From positions 1-64,000 of the forward strand of contig CAIWCD010000005.1 in the NCBI GenBank assembly GCA_903911145.1: a stretch of 64,000 bases of DNA, read 5' to 3'. Positions 1-9,366 of this stretch are shown piece after piece. The first letter of the stretch is position 1. Each line of letters opens with the position of its first letter. This stretch comes from an uncultured delta proteobacterium. GTDB taxonomy: Bacteria > Myxococcota > Myxococcia > Myxococcales > 40CM-4-68-19. The translations under genes were made by a program, and so were the position numbers. A model generated the notes under the pieces. That model did no database searches and was not told the DNA's origin. It saw nothing but the letters and a program-made list of their open reading frames with translations.

Positions 1-3000
1 CAGAGAGGCCAGTTCACGCTGCATGCGAATCCGCACCATCCTGCGAAGCCGCACGAACCGCAGCAGAGCGGCCAGATCACGCTGCATGCGAATCCGCACC
101 ATCCTGCGAAGCCGCACGAACCGCAGCAGAGCGGGCAGATCACGCTGCATGCGAATCCGCACCATCCGGCGAAGCCGCACGAACCGCAGCAGAGCGGGCA
201 GATTACGCTGCATGCGAATCCGCACCATCCTGCGAAGCCGCACGAACCGCAGCAGAGCGGCCAGATCACGCTGCATGCGAATCCGCACCATCCGGCGAAG
301 CCGCACGAACCGCAGCAGAGCGGGCAGATCACGCTGCATCAGCGGCCCGCGAAGCAGACGCTCGGGGGCCAGGTCTCGCTGAGTCACCCCGTGCTCGCCC
401 AGCACCCACATCACGTCGAACCCAAGCACGTGCCGACGACACACGTCGTTGTCGAGCACGCCGAGCACAAGCACAGCGAAGCGGTTCGTCGCTCGGCGCC
501 TGCGGTCTCTGCGCCGTCGCTGCGGATCACCAAGAGCGAAGAGGTTGCGGGTTGGCCTCTTGGCCCCGATTCGATCGGCCGTGGATTCCAATCGGCGGCT
601 CTGCGGTTTCATGCGACGGGCCTCGAGCCGCACCAACCAATCCTCGGGACGCAGCGGATCGCGCTTGGCCAGGGCGTCGTCCTCAGCGTGCAGCCCACGT
701 TCACATTGGAGCGCGTTGGCAACGGTCTGAATGGTTCGCTCTCGTTCGGAATCCTGTCGAGCGGCGGTCGTCTGGCGGTTGGCGCTGATGTTCGCGCGGT
801 TCAAAAGCAGGCGCGGCTCGCCATTCGCGGAGCCTCCCGTGCACTGGCTGCGCGGCTTGGGCGCTTCGGCGGATTTCTCAACAGCGCCGTGGTCGACCTG
901 CTCGGCGATGCGACCGATCAAATCTTCGCGCATGCGAAAGCACAGACTCCTGCGCCGCACACTGCTCCGCACCAGCACCGGCCGCACCACCACAAGCCGC
1001 ACCACCACAAGCCGCATCACGAACCGCATCATCCGGCGCATCACAAGCCACACCACCAGCATCACCGGCCGCATCACGAGCAGCCGCACCACGAACCTCA
1101 CCACCATCCGCACCATCGGCCTGAGCATCGCGTTCACCCGGGGCCGCACCCTCGCAAGCCGAAGCATGGCGGCGACCATGCCTGGTTCGGCATCTCGGTC
1201 GATCTTGAGGCGCTGATCAGTTCGCATGGCGCGGCCGGGCGCCTGCTCATCAACATCGACGTCCACATCCCGCGGCTCATTGATGCCCACGGGGAGATCG
1301 CGCTCGGCGCGTCGGTCGATACGGTCGCGCATGCTTGCAGCGCGGCGATCTCTGCGGCGGCCCAACTGACGGCGCTCGGGCATGGCGATCACCTCAGCGA
1401 GGAGCAGCGCGCGCGCGCACTCGAGGCAGCCCACTCGGTGCACGCGTGGATCTCGCGGCACCACTCGACGCTCAAGTCGTTGGCAGACAAATCGCCGGCG
1501 CTGCATGGCCGCATCGGTCATGTCATCGCGGCGCTCGGACAGCACCACGGGCACCTCGGCAAGGCGCGAGAGAAGCTGCGGCAGGGGCGCGCGGCGGCGA
1601 AGAGCACGCGCAAGCACCAGCCCAACCGCCATGGCGTCACCGAACATCACGTGCAGCACCTCAACGCTGCGTTCGCGCGCGGCCTCGAGTTCTCACGCTC
1701 ACACGGGCACGAAGGGCGCAGGGCCGCCGGTCGAGATATCAACGCGATCGTTGGACGCGGCGCGGAGCGGGCGGGCGTCGCGGATCGGCTCGTTCGCACT
1801 CTTGACTCGCTCGCCGTCGCGAACATGCGCGCCCTCACGGATCCGCACGGCGGCGCGCTGCGCTCGAACGCGGCGAAGATGGACGCGATGCTCGGCAAGC
1901 TGCGCGGCAAGGCTGGCCGCGAGTTGGCCGCGGGCGCCCAGGAGATCGGCTCGATCCTCGGTGATATGAACCGGCTCGCGCAGACCGCGGGCACCGCGCA
2001 TCACATCTCGGATTTCAAGAAGCTCCTGGCCGAGCGCGCCCACGAACTGCAGGGCGTCGCGGATCAGGTGGCGGGACGAGGCGGCGCGCATGCGCTCAAG
2101 GCGTTCGGCGGGCTCGCCCAGCCGTCGGCACTTGCCAGAGGAGAAAAGGCGCTCGAGCAGCTCAAGAAGATCCACCCCGAACTCGAGAGGCTCCTCAGGG
2201 GTGCATCGCACGGACAGCTCGGGGCCGATCTCGCGAATCTCTCCGCGCACGAAACGGCCAAGCTCGGTGGACTGGCCTCGATGCTCAATCCTGCGCCTGG
2301 CGCAGTTGCGAAGGGGCTCGCGGGGGTCGGGGGCTCCGCGCTGGGCAAGCTCGGGTCAGGTCATCTCGGTGGTCTCGGTTCAGGGCACGCGCGCGGCGGC
2401 GCGCTCGCGGCGTTCGGCGCTGGTGCGCTTGGACGGGTCGCGCATCATGTCGCCGGCCAGCTGAAAAACGGTGGCGCAAACGATCTTGGCAAGTTGGTTA
2501 ATGCAGCGGAATACGGCGTTGCCAAGGGGAGCCTCGGAGACGTTGCGGGGCTTCTCGGGCCGAAGGGCCGCAAGGGAGTGCCGCGCGTCAAGGCCGCTAC
2601 GGGCATGCACGTGCTCGCGATGCAGCGTGCGCTGCTGGCTGGCGGAAAAGGGGAGATCGCGGCCCAGTTGAAGAGTGGCGGCGCGCTCCACGGACTGGTC
2701 GAGAGCGCGCAGCGTTCGCACGGTACGGGCATCGGTGGCATCGCTTCGCATCTGCTCGAGAACTCGGGCAACCGCAAGCTCTCTGCGGCGATGCAACTCG
2801 TCGAGGGACTCAAGAAGCAGGGGCACAAGCCGCGTTTCTCTCTCTGGGGCTCGCTGACCAGCAGCATCTCCTCTGCGGCCTCGTCGGTGATCCGCGCCGT
2901 TTCGAGCACGGTGAGCGCGGGCTCGAGCCTCGTGCGCGCGACGATGACGACCGTTTCGTCCGGCGTCTCGAACATCGCGGGCCGCGTCAGCGCGGGCGTC

Positions 3001-6000
3001 TCGAGCATCGCCAGCACGGTTCAGCAGGGCATCGGCTCTGTCGCAGGCCGCATCACGCAGGGGGCGAAGTCGCTCCTCAACGCGGGCGCCGGTATGGTGC
3101 GTGGCGCGTGGGATAGTGCTTCCTCGCTCGGCCAGGCCGCGATGTCAGGAGCGTCGCGCAGCTGGGGCGCGCTCAAGAACGTCGCCTCGAATACGTTGCA
3201 CTCCGCGCGCGAATGGGCCGGACAGAAGGTCGGCTCGGCGTGGAGCGCGATCAAAAGCGGCGCGGGCGCAGCCTGGGATCAGGCGAGCCACCTCGGCAGC
3301 AGTGCGGTCGATTGGGCGAAGAAGAACGCCAGCAAGGCCGGCAACTGGATCGGCGAGAAGGTCACTTCCGGCCTCGAGTATGTCAACAAGACGGGCATCG
3401 TCGGCGCGCTCGGCAAGGGCCTGAAGAACGGCATCTCGTTCCTCGGGAAGGTCGCGCAGTACACGCCGATGGGCTTCCTCGCGAAGAAGGGCCTGGACTT
3501 CGTCGAGGGCGGTGGCCTCTCGAAGCTCTGGAGCGGAGCGAAGGGGCTCGCGGGCAAGGCCTGGGGCGGCATCAAAGCTGGCTACAAGGCGGCGAGCGGC
3601 TTCCTGCAATCTCCTGCCGGTCAGTTGCTCACGACCGGGCTCTCTCTGGCTGCGAGCTTCATCCCTGGCGGCATGCTGGTGAAGGGGCTCGTCGGCGGCG
3701 CGATCGGTGCGATCAGCGCGATCAGCGAGGGCAAGGACCTCAAGCAGATTCTCCTCTCGGCGGGCTCGGGCGCGCTGCAGGGCGCGCTGCCGTTCATGAA
3801 GCTTGGGCCGCTGGCGAAGGTTGGCATCGGCGCGCTGCAGGGCGCGGCCGGATCGCTGATGTCGGGTGGCAGTTTCAAGGACGCGCTCAAGGGCGCGGCG
3901 GGCGGCGCGCTCGACTCATTCGATCCGGGCGCGCTCAGTCAGCTCAAGAGCCTCAAGTCGGTTGCGAAGATCGAGAAGCTCGTCTCGGGCAAGAAGCTGA
4001 CCGACCTTGAGAAGCTGGCCGGCGCCGGAGGCAAGACGCTCGGCAGACTCGAGCAGGTGATGACCAGTCCGGGCGTGCGCAAGACGCTCGGCGGAATCGA
4101 GAGGGTTACCGGCAAGGTTGTCAACTTCGGCGTCACCGTGTCGGGCAAGGCCGCGCGCGCGCAGGAGTTGCTCGATAAGGCCGTCTCGATGGGTGACAAG
4201 GTTTCGGGCGCGCTCGAGCAGGTGCACCAGTATGCGCCTGAGGTCGCGGGGCTGCTCGGTGACAACGCCCTCGGCCACTTTGTCGGCAAGGTCGGCGACT
4301 ACGCAGGCGCGGGTCACGACAAGCTCGATCAGGCGCTGCAGTACGGTCACACCGCCTCGGACACTCTCGGCACGTACCGTGGCTATCTCGACAAGGGGCT
4401 CGGCTATCTCGGCGTGAAGGATCCCGCGAAGGCCTATGCGGCGCAGCAGAAGAAGAACGCGCGGGCCAGCGGGGCAAAGACGCGGGAGCTCGCGAAGGCG
4501 ACTGAGACCGCGCAGGCGAAAGCGAAGGGCAAGAAGGGCCGCGCGCAGCCGAGCCAGGGCAAGGGGCACAAGTCGCTCCTCGAGCAGGCGATCGCGAAGG
4601 GCAAAGACCTCCAGACGAAGGGAACCGCTCTAGCGAACAAGGTGGACCACCGGCTCGGGCAGGTGCACGACCTCGTCAACACCGGTCTCGAAGGCGCGCA
4701 GAAGGTTCAGGCTGGGCTGGAGAAGGCCTCAAAGCTCGCTGAGCAGGGCGCCCAGTATCTCGGAGAGGACAGCGAGCTTGGCCATTACCTCATGGCGATG
4801 CACGAGCGCGCCGAGCAGGTGCACGGCTATCTCGAGCAGGGCATCGACTATGGAGAGAGGTTCAACTCTGCGGTCGAGAAGGGGCAGGGGTATCTGCATA
4901 AGATCCCCGGCGTCGGAGATGAGCCGTCCAGCGAGGACGATGCGGGCGGCCATCACGGCAGGCGCCGGCGGACCCGCAAGCATCCTGGCGACGACAGCCC
5001 GATCGATCGCGCGACTCACCTGGGCGGTGGCAAGCACGGAGCAAAGGGCGCAGGCCATGCGAGCGCGACGCACGAGCACGCCGAGACCAGTCCGGCGAGC
5101 GTGAAGGGCCGCCACAAGCCGAGCGACAAGCCGAATGGGAAGGGGCACCCCGACGCGGCGAAGGCCGTGCAGAAACGCCCGGAAGAGCTCCTCGGTCACT
5201 TCGTGACGCAGGTCGATCAGCTCGAGCGCACGATCAAGTCGACGCTCCAGCGGGCCCAGGAGCGGATCAAGCAGGGCAACGCCGATGGGGCGCGCGCGCT
5301 CATCGAGGCGAACTCTGCGATCATCCACAAGCAGTACGACACGGTGAACAAGGCGGAGATGGAGTTCCATCTCGCCTGCGAGCATCTCGACCTTCCGGGG
5401 ATGCAACGGTTTGGGAAGATCGAAGGTGGGCTCTACGATCGCGCAGCAGCGGCGATGAAGAGCTACTTCGACGGCACGCAGCACATGGGTGGGCTCGCAC
5501 ACGCCGACGTGAAGAAGGGGCAGGCGGGCGCGGACGCGATGAAACTCGGCGCGGCCATCTCGAGCCTGCGTGTGAAGGTCGCTGCGGCAGGGCAGGACAA
5601 AGGCGGAGCGAACGACAACGTGACGGCAGAGGTTCACCGTCGCGATCTGATCAAGAAGCTGCTCCACGATGCGCAGGTGCTCAAAGGCCAGGTCACCAAG
5701 CTGCGCGCAAAGTACAAGGGCAACGATGCGCTCCTCGCGGTGGTCGGGGACGAGAAGTCGCTCGATGCGCTCATCGCGGCGCTCAACGGAGAGACGCGCG
5801 CGCAGGAGACTCACGAGAAGAAGACGAAAGACGCCGACGAAAAGAAGGCGAAGGAGGTCGATGAAAAGCGCGTCGGCCCGCGCGGCAAGAAGCACGACGG
5901 GAAGCAGACGCACGAGCAGTCAGGCGGAATCGGCAAGACGTTCGAGCATGGTCTCGCAGCGATCGGGCGCCTGAAGAAGAGTGCGCGCAAGACCGGCAAG

Positions 6001-8946
6001 GCGCTCGACCGGACGCTCGGAAAGTTCGAGAAGGGGCTCGGCAAGGGCATCGCGATCGGGAAGAAGGTCGAGGGGCGGCTGGGCGAGATCTCCGGGATCT
6101 CGGAGCAGCTTGCGGGGCTCTTCGGGCATGACTCGGCGTTCGGCGAGATGGCCGATCAGCTGCATGCGTCGGCGGACAAGGGCCACGCGAAATTGCACGA
6201 GGCGCTCTCGATCGCGGAGAAGGGGAAGAAAGGAATTCACCAGGGCCGCTCGATTCTCGAGACGGTGCTTGGCCTCGCCAAGAAGCATCACGAGAAGAAG
6301 GAAGAGGACGACGCGAAGAAGGCGGCGACGGAGCTTGTCAAGCACGTCGAGAAGCACGGGCCGCACGCGCACAATGGCGAGCATCTGCACCACGGGGCGC
6401 ACAGACGCGGGCATCCGCACGCGACTCATCCTGCGCAGGATGAACACGCGCATGCGCATGGTGGGCACGGTCACGCGACGCACGTGCGAGGCGCGCACGT
6501 TCCGCATCCCCACGGGCCGCACGCACACCGTCCGCATCCGCACGCACATCCCGGCGGATCGCACGCGGAGAGTCCCGCCCATGCGGGTGGCGGAGTCGCT
6601 CCGGTTTTGGGTGGAGATGATCCCGCCTCTCTGCTGCGTCGCGCGGCGAGCGCGGTGGATGGTTTCACCAAAGCGGTGACGCGAACCATTCCGCAGATTG
6701 AGAAGATGCTTCACGCGGGCCAGGCGAAGGAGGCCGCGAATCGCGTGAACGCAGTCACCGTGACCAGCGAGCAGGCGCGCTTTGAACTCGGGCGCGCGAT
6801 TGCGGCGTCGAGCAAGCATGCGGCGATTCACAAGCAGGCGCTTGCGGTGCAGAAGCACTATCTCGAGGTGCGCGGGCACTTCTTCAAGTTCGTCCAGTCG
6901 CTGCACGGACTGCAGGGACAACTCGGCGCTGACGAGATCGACGCGAAGAAATATCCGGACCTCGCGAAGCTCGGGGAGGACATCGGAGAGTTCACCGTCA
7001 AGGTGGGCGCGCTCGGCGATGCCAAGAGTGCCGACTCGAAGATGGCCCCGTTGGTGAAGCAGCTCCAGCCCCTCGGCGCGCAGCTGCACAAGCGGGTTGA
7101 GGAGCTGCTCGCCCGCTATGCGAGGGACGGCGTCGGGCAGGAGTTCGTGCGCACGCTGATGGGCAAGCTCGCGGAGGCGCTGCGGCTGCTCGGTGGGCAC
7201 GGAGACAAGAAGAACATCGCGGCGGGGAACAAGCAGCTCGGGCTACCGACCCTGAACGCGCCGGTCGAGCACAAGCCGCGCAAGAAGCGCAAGTCGCATC
7301 CGCACCACGGCCATCCCGCGCACGCGACGCACGGGGGGCCGCTCGCCGACATTCTCGATTCGCTTGGAGACAGCGGGCGCATCTTCGTCGATCGCGGGGG
7401 ACATCGCGGCGAGAGTGAGCACCACGATCAGCAGGAGATCGATCCTGCGGCGCGCGACACCTGGCTCGGCTCGGGCGAGGGGGCGAAGCTCTTCTCCGAG
7501 GTGTTTGGCGCGTTCCTTCCTCCCGAGGGCGGCTCGCTCGTCATCCACCACGCCGGTCGCGGCGGGCATGGCGGGCACGGCTCACATGGCGGGCACGCGG
7601 CGCACGATACGCACGAGTCTGATCACGACGAGCACGATGACGAGATCGACCACGACGAGCACGACGAACATCCGCACGGCGGCCACCATGGCGGTCACGA
7701 GCATCATCGCGGGCACGCGGGACGGCACGGGAAGGGGCATCGCGGAACGCATCGCGGGCCTCGTCGCGGAGGCAAGCACGGTGGGCGCGGGACGCATGGA
7801 CGCCATGGCCATCACGGTCACCATGGTCACCACGGTCACCCAGGCCACGGCGGCGGACTCTTCGGATTTCTCGGCGGCATCGTTGGCAAGGTCGGCCATG
7901 CGCTGAGCGGCAGCGGCTTCTTCAAGAATCTCTTCGAGCATCTGCACGGCTTCGCCGACAAGATCGGCTCGCTCGCGAGCAAGGGCGCGAGCCTGCTCGG
8001 CAAGGGAATGCACTACGCCGAGATGGGCGAGGGCATTCTCAACAAGGTCTCCGGCATCGCCGGCAAGGTGCAGGGTTACGCGGGGCAGGCCGAGGGCTTC
8101 CTCGACAAGATGGGCCTCAAGGGGCTCGGCTCGTTCGCAGGGAAGATCGGCGGAGCAGCGGGCTGGGTCGGCGACAAGGCGAACGCGGGACACGACCTGC
8201 TCAATCGCGCCGACAAGCTGATGGGCGAGGGCAAGAAGGCGCTCTCGACTGTCGCGGGCGGTGCGAAAAAAGCGGGCGGACTCTTTGGCGCGCTCGAGAA
8301 GGGCGACTTCACCAAGGCGCTGTCTGTCTTCAAGGCGTCGCGCTCGGGATTCGGAATCGACGGGAAGCTCACGCCGGAGAAGTTCCGCGCCGGCAGTGCG
8401 CTCGACGAGGCGCAGCGTCTCGATGGAATGACGCGCAACCGGATGGAGACGTTCCTCGGTGGCGACTTCGCCAACGTGCGCATCCACACCGGGCCTGGAG
8501 CGGCCGAAGTCACCAAGCGCTACGACGCCGAAGCCGTCACGGTGAAAGACCACGTCTTCTTCGCGCCGGGCCGTTTCAATCCCAGCTCGGTCGAGGGGCA
8601 GAAGCTGATCGCGCACGAGCTCACGCACGTGATGCAGGTCAACCGCTCGAACCTCGACGTGCGCACTGCCGAGACCGAGGCGCTCACGTCGGAGCGGACG
8701 TACGGCAACTCGCCGGCCATGACCTCGCTCAACTTGAGCCAGCCGAAGCCGGATTTCCAGATGGCGGACGGGATGGGCATGGGCGCGTCCGATGGCGTCC
8801 ACACTGCCAAGCGCACGCGAAGTCGCGGCAACGACAACGCTGCGCACGATGACCCGCCGGGGGGCGAGGAGATGCTCGAGAAGATCTCCACGCGTGTGTA
8901 CGAGATGCTGCTCGAGGAGATGGAGCACGCGTTCGAATCGCGGTAG
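1..8946 (+). CDS. Giant modular His-rich protein with C-terminal DUF4157 domain (5' end outside window)
   Basis: Frame 1 is open from base 1 to the TAG at 8944-8946, so the gene enters from the left; the GTG at 391 is only an internal valine codon. In order: five 21-residue repeats (7-321); a short globular part; a His-rich block (about 955-1140); alpha-helical regions; a Ser/Ala/Gly amphipathic stretch like phage tape-measure or pre-toxin regions (about 2830-3370); a Gly/Ala hydrophobic stretch (3620-3950); four related helical modules (about 4170-4425, 4630-4905, 5980-6290, 7860-8330); two mutually similar helical domains (5170-5810, 6615-7215); more His-rich blocks. The C-terminus (about 8400-8700) matches DUF4157, with HELTH at 8614-8628 as an HExxH zinc site. 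DUF4157 proteins are often linked with extracellular contractile injection systems. No sheath, tube or baseplate gene follows, so an effector, structural or self-cleaving role is inference. Confidence 0.85.
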   Translation, partial: QRGQFTLHANPHHPAKPHEPQQSGQITLHANPHHPAKPHEPQQSGQITLHANPHHPAKPHEPQQSGQITLHANPHHPAKPHEPQQSGQITLHANPHHPAKPHEPQQSGQITLHQRPAKQTLGGQVSLSHPVLAQHPHHVEPKHVPTTHVVVEHAEHKHSEAVRRSAPAVSAPSLRITKSEEVAGWPLGPDSIGRGFQSAALRFHATGLEPHQPILGTQRIALGQGVVLSVQPTFTLERVGNGLNGSLSFGILSSGGRLAVGADVRAVQKQARLAIRGASRALAARLGRFGGFLNSAVVDLLGDATDQIFAHAKAQTPAPHTAPHQHRPHHHKPHHHKPHHEPHHPAHHKPHHQHHRPHHEQPHHEPHHHPHHRPEHRVHPGPHPRKPKHGGDHAWFGISVDLEALISSHGAAGRLLINIDVHIPRLIDAHGEIALGASVDTVAHACSAAISAAAQLTALGHGDHLSEEQRARALEAAHSVHAWISRHHSTLKSLADKSPALHGRIGHVIAALGQHHGHLGKAREKLRQGRAAAKSTRKHQPNRHGVTEHHVQHLNAAFARGLEFSRSHGHEGRRAAGRDINAIVGRGAERAGVADRLVRTLDSLAVANMRALTDPHGGALRSNAAKMDAMLGKLRGKAGRELAAGAQEIGSILGDMNRLAQTAGTAHHISDFKKLLAERAHELQGVADQVAGRGGAHALKAFGGLAQPSALARGEKALEQLKKIHPELERLLRGASHGQLGADLANLSAHETAKLGGLASMLNPAPGAVAKGLAGVGGSALGKLGSGHLGGLGSGHARGGALAAFGAGALGRVAHHVAGQLKNGGANDLGKLVNAAEYGVAKGSLGDVAGLLGPKGRKGVPRVKAATGMHVLAMQRALLAGGKGEIAAQLKSGGALHGLVESAQRSHGTGIGGIASHLLENSGNRKLSAAMQLVEGLKKQGHKPRFSLWGSLTSSISSAASSVIRAVSSTVSAGSSLVRATMTTVSSGVSNIAGRVSAGVSSIASTVQQGIGSVAGRITQGAKSLLNAGAGMVRGAWDSASSLGQAAMSGASRSWGALKNVASNTLHSAREWAGQKVGSAWSAIKSGAGAAWDQASHLGSSAVDWAKKNASKAGNWIGEKVTSGLEYVNKTGIVGALGKGLKNGISFLGKVAQYTPMGFLAKKGLDFVEGGGLSKLWSGAKGLAGKAWGGIKAGYKAASGFLQSPAGQLLTTGLSLAASFIPGGMLVKGLVGGAIGAISAISEGKDLKQILLSAGSGALQGALPFMKLGPLAKVGIGALQGAAGSLMSGGSFKDALKGAAGGALDSFDPGALSQLKSLKSVAKIEKLVSGKKLTDLEKLAGAGGKTLGRLEQVMTSPGVRKTLGGIERVTGKVVNFGVTVSGKAARAQELLDKAVSMGDKVSGALEQVHQYAPEVAGLLGDNALGHFVGKVGDYAGAGHDKLDQALQYGHTASDTLGTYRGYLDKGLGYLGVKDPAKAYAAQQKKNARASGAKTRELAKATETAQAKAKGKKGRAQPSQGKGHKSLLEQAIAKGKDLQTKGTALANKVDHRLGQVHDLVNTGLEGAQKVQAGLEKASKLAEQGAQYLGEDSELGHYLMAMHERAEQVHGYLEQGIDYGERFNSAVEKGQGYLHKIPGVGDEPSSEDDAGGHHGRRRRTRKHPGDDSPIDRATHLGGGKHGAKGAGHASATHEHAETSPASVKGRHKPSDKPNGKGHPDAAKAVQKRPEELLGHFVTQVDQLERTIKSTLQRAQERIKQGNADGARALIEANSAIIHKQYDTVNKAEMEFHLACEHLDLPGMQRFGKIEGGLYDRAAAAMKSYFDGTQHMGGLAHADVKKGQAGADAMKLGAAISSLRVKVAAAGQDKGGANDNVTAEVHRRDLIKKLLHDAQVLKGQVTKLRAKYKGNDALLAVVGDEKSLDALIAALNGETRAQETHEKKTKDADEKKAKEVDEKRVGPRGKKHDGKQTHEQSGGIGKTFEHGLAAIGRLKKSARKTGKALDRTLGKFEKGLGKGIAIGKKVEGRLGEISGISEQLAGLFGHDSAFGEMADQLHASADKGHAKLHEALSIAEKGKKGIHQGRSILETVLGLAKKHHEKKEEDDAKKAATELVKHVEKHGPHAHNGEHLHHGAHRRGHPHATHPAQDEHAHAHGGHGHATHVRGAHVPHPHGPHAHRPHPHAHPGGSHAESPAHAGGGVAPVLGGDDPASLLRRAASAVDGFTKAVTRTIPQIEKMLHAGQAKEAANRVNAVTVTSEQARFELGRAIAASSKHAAIHKQALAVQKHYLEVRGHFFKFVQSLHGLQGQLGADEIDAKKYPDLAKLGEDIGEFTVKVGALGDAKSADSKMAPLVKQLQPLGAQLHKRVEELLARYARDGVGQEFVRTLMGKLAEALRLLGGHGDKKNIAAGNKQLGLPTLNAPVEHKPRKKRKSHPHHGHPAHATHGGPLADILDSLGDSGRIFVDRGGHRGESEHHDQQEIDPAARDTWLGSGEGAKLFSEVFGAFLPPEGGSLVIHHAGRGGHGGHGSHGGHAAHDTHESDHDEHDDEIDHDEHDEHPHGGHHGGHEHHRGHAGRHGKGHRGTHRGPRRGGKHGGRGTHGRHGHHGHHGHHGHPGHGGGLFGFLGGIVGKVGHALSGSGFFKNLFEHLHGFADKIGSLASKGASLLGKGMHYAEMGEGILNKVSGIAGKVQGYAGQAEGFLDKMGLKGLGSFAGKIGGAAGWVGDKANAGHDLLNRADKLMGEGKKALSTVAGGAKKAGGLFGALEKGDFTKALSVFKASRSGFGIDGKLTPEKFRAGSALDEAQRLDGMTRNRMETFLGGDFANVRIHTGPGAAEVTKRYDAEAVTVKDHVFFAPGRFNPSSVEGQKLIAHELTHVMQVNRSNLDVRTAETEALTSERTYGNSPAMTSLNLSQPKPDFQMADGMGMGASDGVHTAKRTRSRGNDNAAHDDPPGGEEMLEKISTRVYEMLLEEMEHAFESR
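7..321 (+). repeat. Five tandem 63-bp in-frame coding repeats
   Basis: Units start at 7, 70, 133, 196 and 259, and a sixth breaks off after about 18 bases at 322. Each encodes 21 residues of the pattern GQITLHANPHHPAK followed by PHEPQQS. Units differ by only a few bases (TTC/ATC/ATT, GGC/GGG, CCT/CCG), so the array expanded recently or is kept uniform by conversion. More units probably lie left of the window. Confidence 0.95.
955..1140 (+). other. His/Pro-rich low-complexity coding block
   Basis: Inside the giant gene this stretch encodes a run dominated by HH, HP and HK/HE steps, with about half of residues histidine. Similar but more acidic or Gly-rich blocks are encoded at about 6340-6585 and 7549-7860. 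Such runs commonly bind Zn, Ni or Cu; that function here is inference. Confidence 0.8.
7549..7860 (+). other. His/Gly/Asp-rich low-complexity coding block
   Basis: This encodes GH repeats, then a strongly acidic HD/HE section (DHDEHDDEIDHDEHDEH), then a basic GH/RH section ending in four HGH steps just before the last helical module. The charge switches from acidic to basic within the block. Metal or polyanion binding is possible but unproven. Confidence 0.8.
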
Positions 8947-8974
8947 CGCACGCGTGCATTCGTCGGCCGTTTTC

Positions 8975-9002
8975 TTGAAGTTGCGGCGCGCGCGAGTACC
9001 GT
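8975..9002 (+). promoter_or_regulatory. Putative sigma-70-type promoter of the ftsB-like gene
   Basis: TTGAAG at 8975-8980 and TACCGT at 8997-9002 are 16 bases apart. The -10-like box ends 7 bases before the GTG at 9010, so the transcript would be leaderless or nearly so. There is no Shine-Dalgarno sequence before that GTG. Confidence 0.45.
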
Positions 9003-9009
9003 CGCGCCT

Positions 9010-9345
9010 GTGTCTCGACTGAATCTGCGTCAACGTGCTGTGGCGATCCGGCAGCGAATTCACGCCACAGGCCCGCTCGGCCTCGTCTACGTTGCCGCCG
9101 TGATCGCGCTGGCGATCGCTGTCTCCTCCGTTGCTGATTCCCGCGGCCTCTCCCGGCTGCGCCTGCTCCACGCCGACTGCGCGAGGCAGCAGGCTGCGAA
9201 CGACGCATTGCGCGAGCAAAATTCTGCGCTATTGCGTACCATCCAAACGCTTGGTGATCCGATCGACCGTGCTGCGCTAGAACGCGCTGCGCGGGAGCAA
9301 CTCGGGTACGTCAAGCAGGATGAGATCGTCTTCAAGTTCGAGTAG
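9010..9345 (+). CDS. ftsB: FtsB/DivIC-type septum formation protein
   Basis: A 111-residue bitopic protein. A short basic N-terminus precedes one membrane segment (about residues 22-42, GPLGLVYVAAVIALAIAVSS) and a coiled coil (about 48-85). It ends in the family-typical AREQLGYVKQDEIVFKF tail. FtsB/DivIC proteins join FtsL and FtsQ/DivIB at the division septum and help activate cell-wall synthesis. The GTG start at 9010 is favoured by the TACCGT box 7 bases upstream. A diguanylate cyclase gene follows after 21 bases and is probably cotranscribed. FtsB and DivIC cannot be told apart here. Confidence 0.8.
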   Translation: MSRLNLRQRAVAIRQRIHATGPLGLVYVAAVIALAIAVSSVADSRGLSRLRLLHADCARQQAANDALREQNSALLRTIQTLGDPIDRAALERAAREQLGYVKQDEIVFKFE

Positions 9346-9366
9346 GGATCGAAGCACGGAGAGCAG

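Noticed and set aside
1-340. CRISPR array or non-coding satellite
   Set aside because: Units are contiguous 63-mers without unique spacers, a multiple of three, and in frame with the downstream protein.
23-382. Arg/Ser-rich 119-codon frame through the 63-bp repeats
   Set aside because: It is the +2 frame of the repeat DNA; the His/Pro-rich frame 1 continues into the long gene and is the real one.
4729-7200. Two long minus-strand frames (4729-5913 and 5920-7200) inside the giant gene
   Set aside because: Mirror frames of repetitive high-GC coding DNA, with Leu/Arg/Val-rich composition and no domain.
7582-9219. Minus-strand frame of 545 codons over the end of the giant gene and ftsB
   Set aside because: No recognisable domain, and it overlaps the DUF4157 and FtsB coding regions in the opposite direction.
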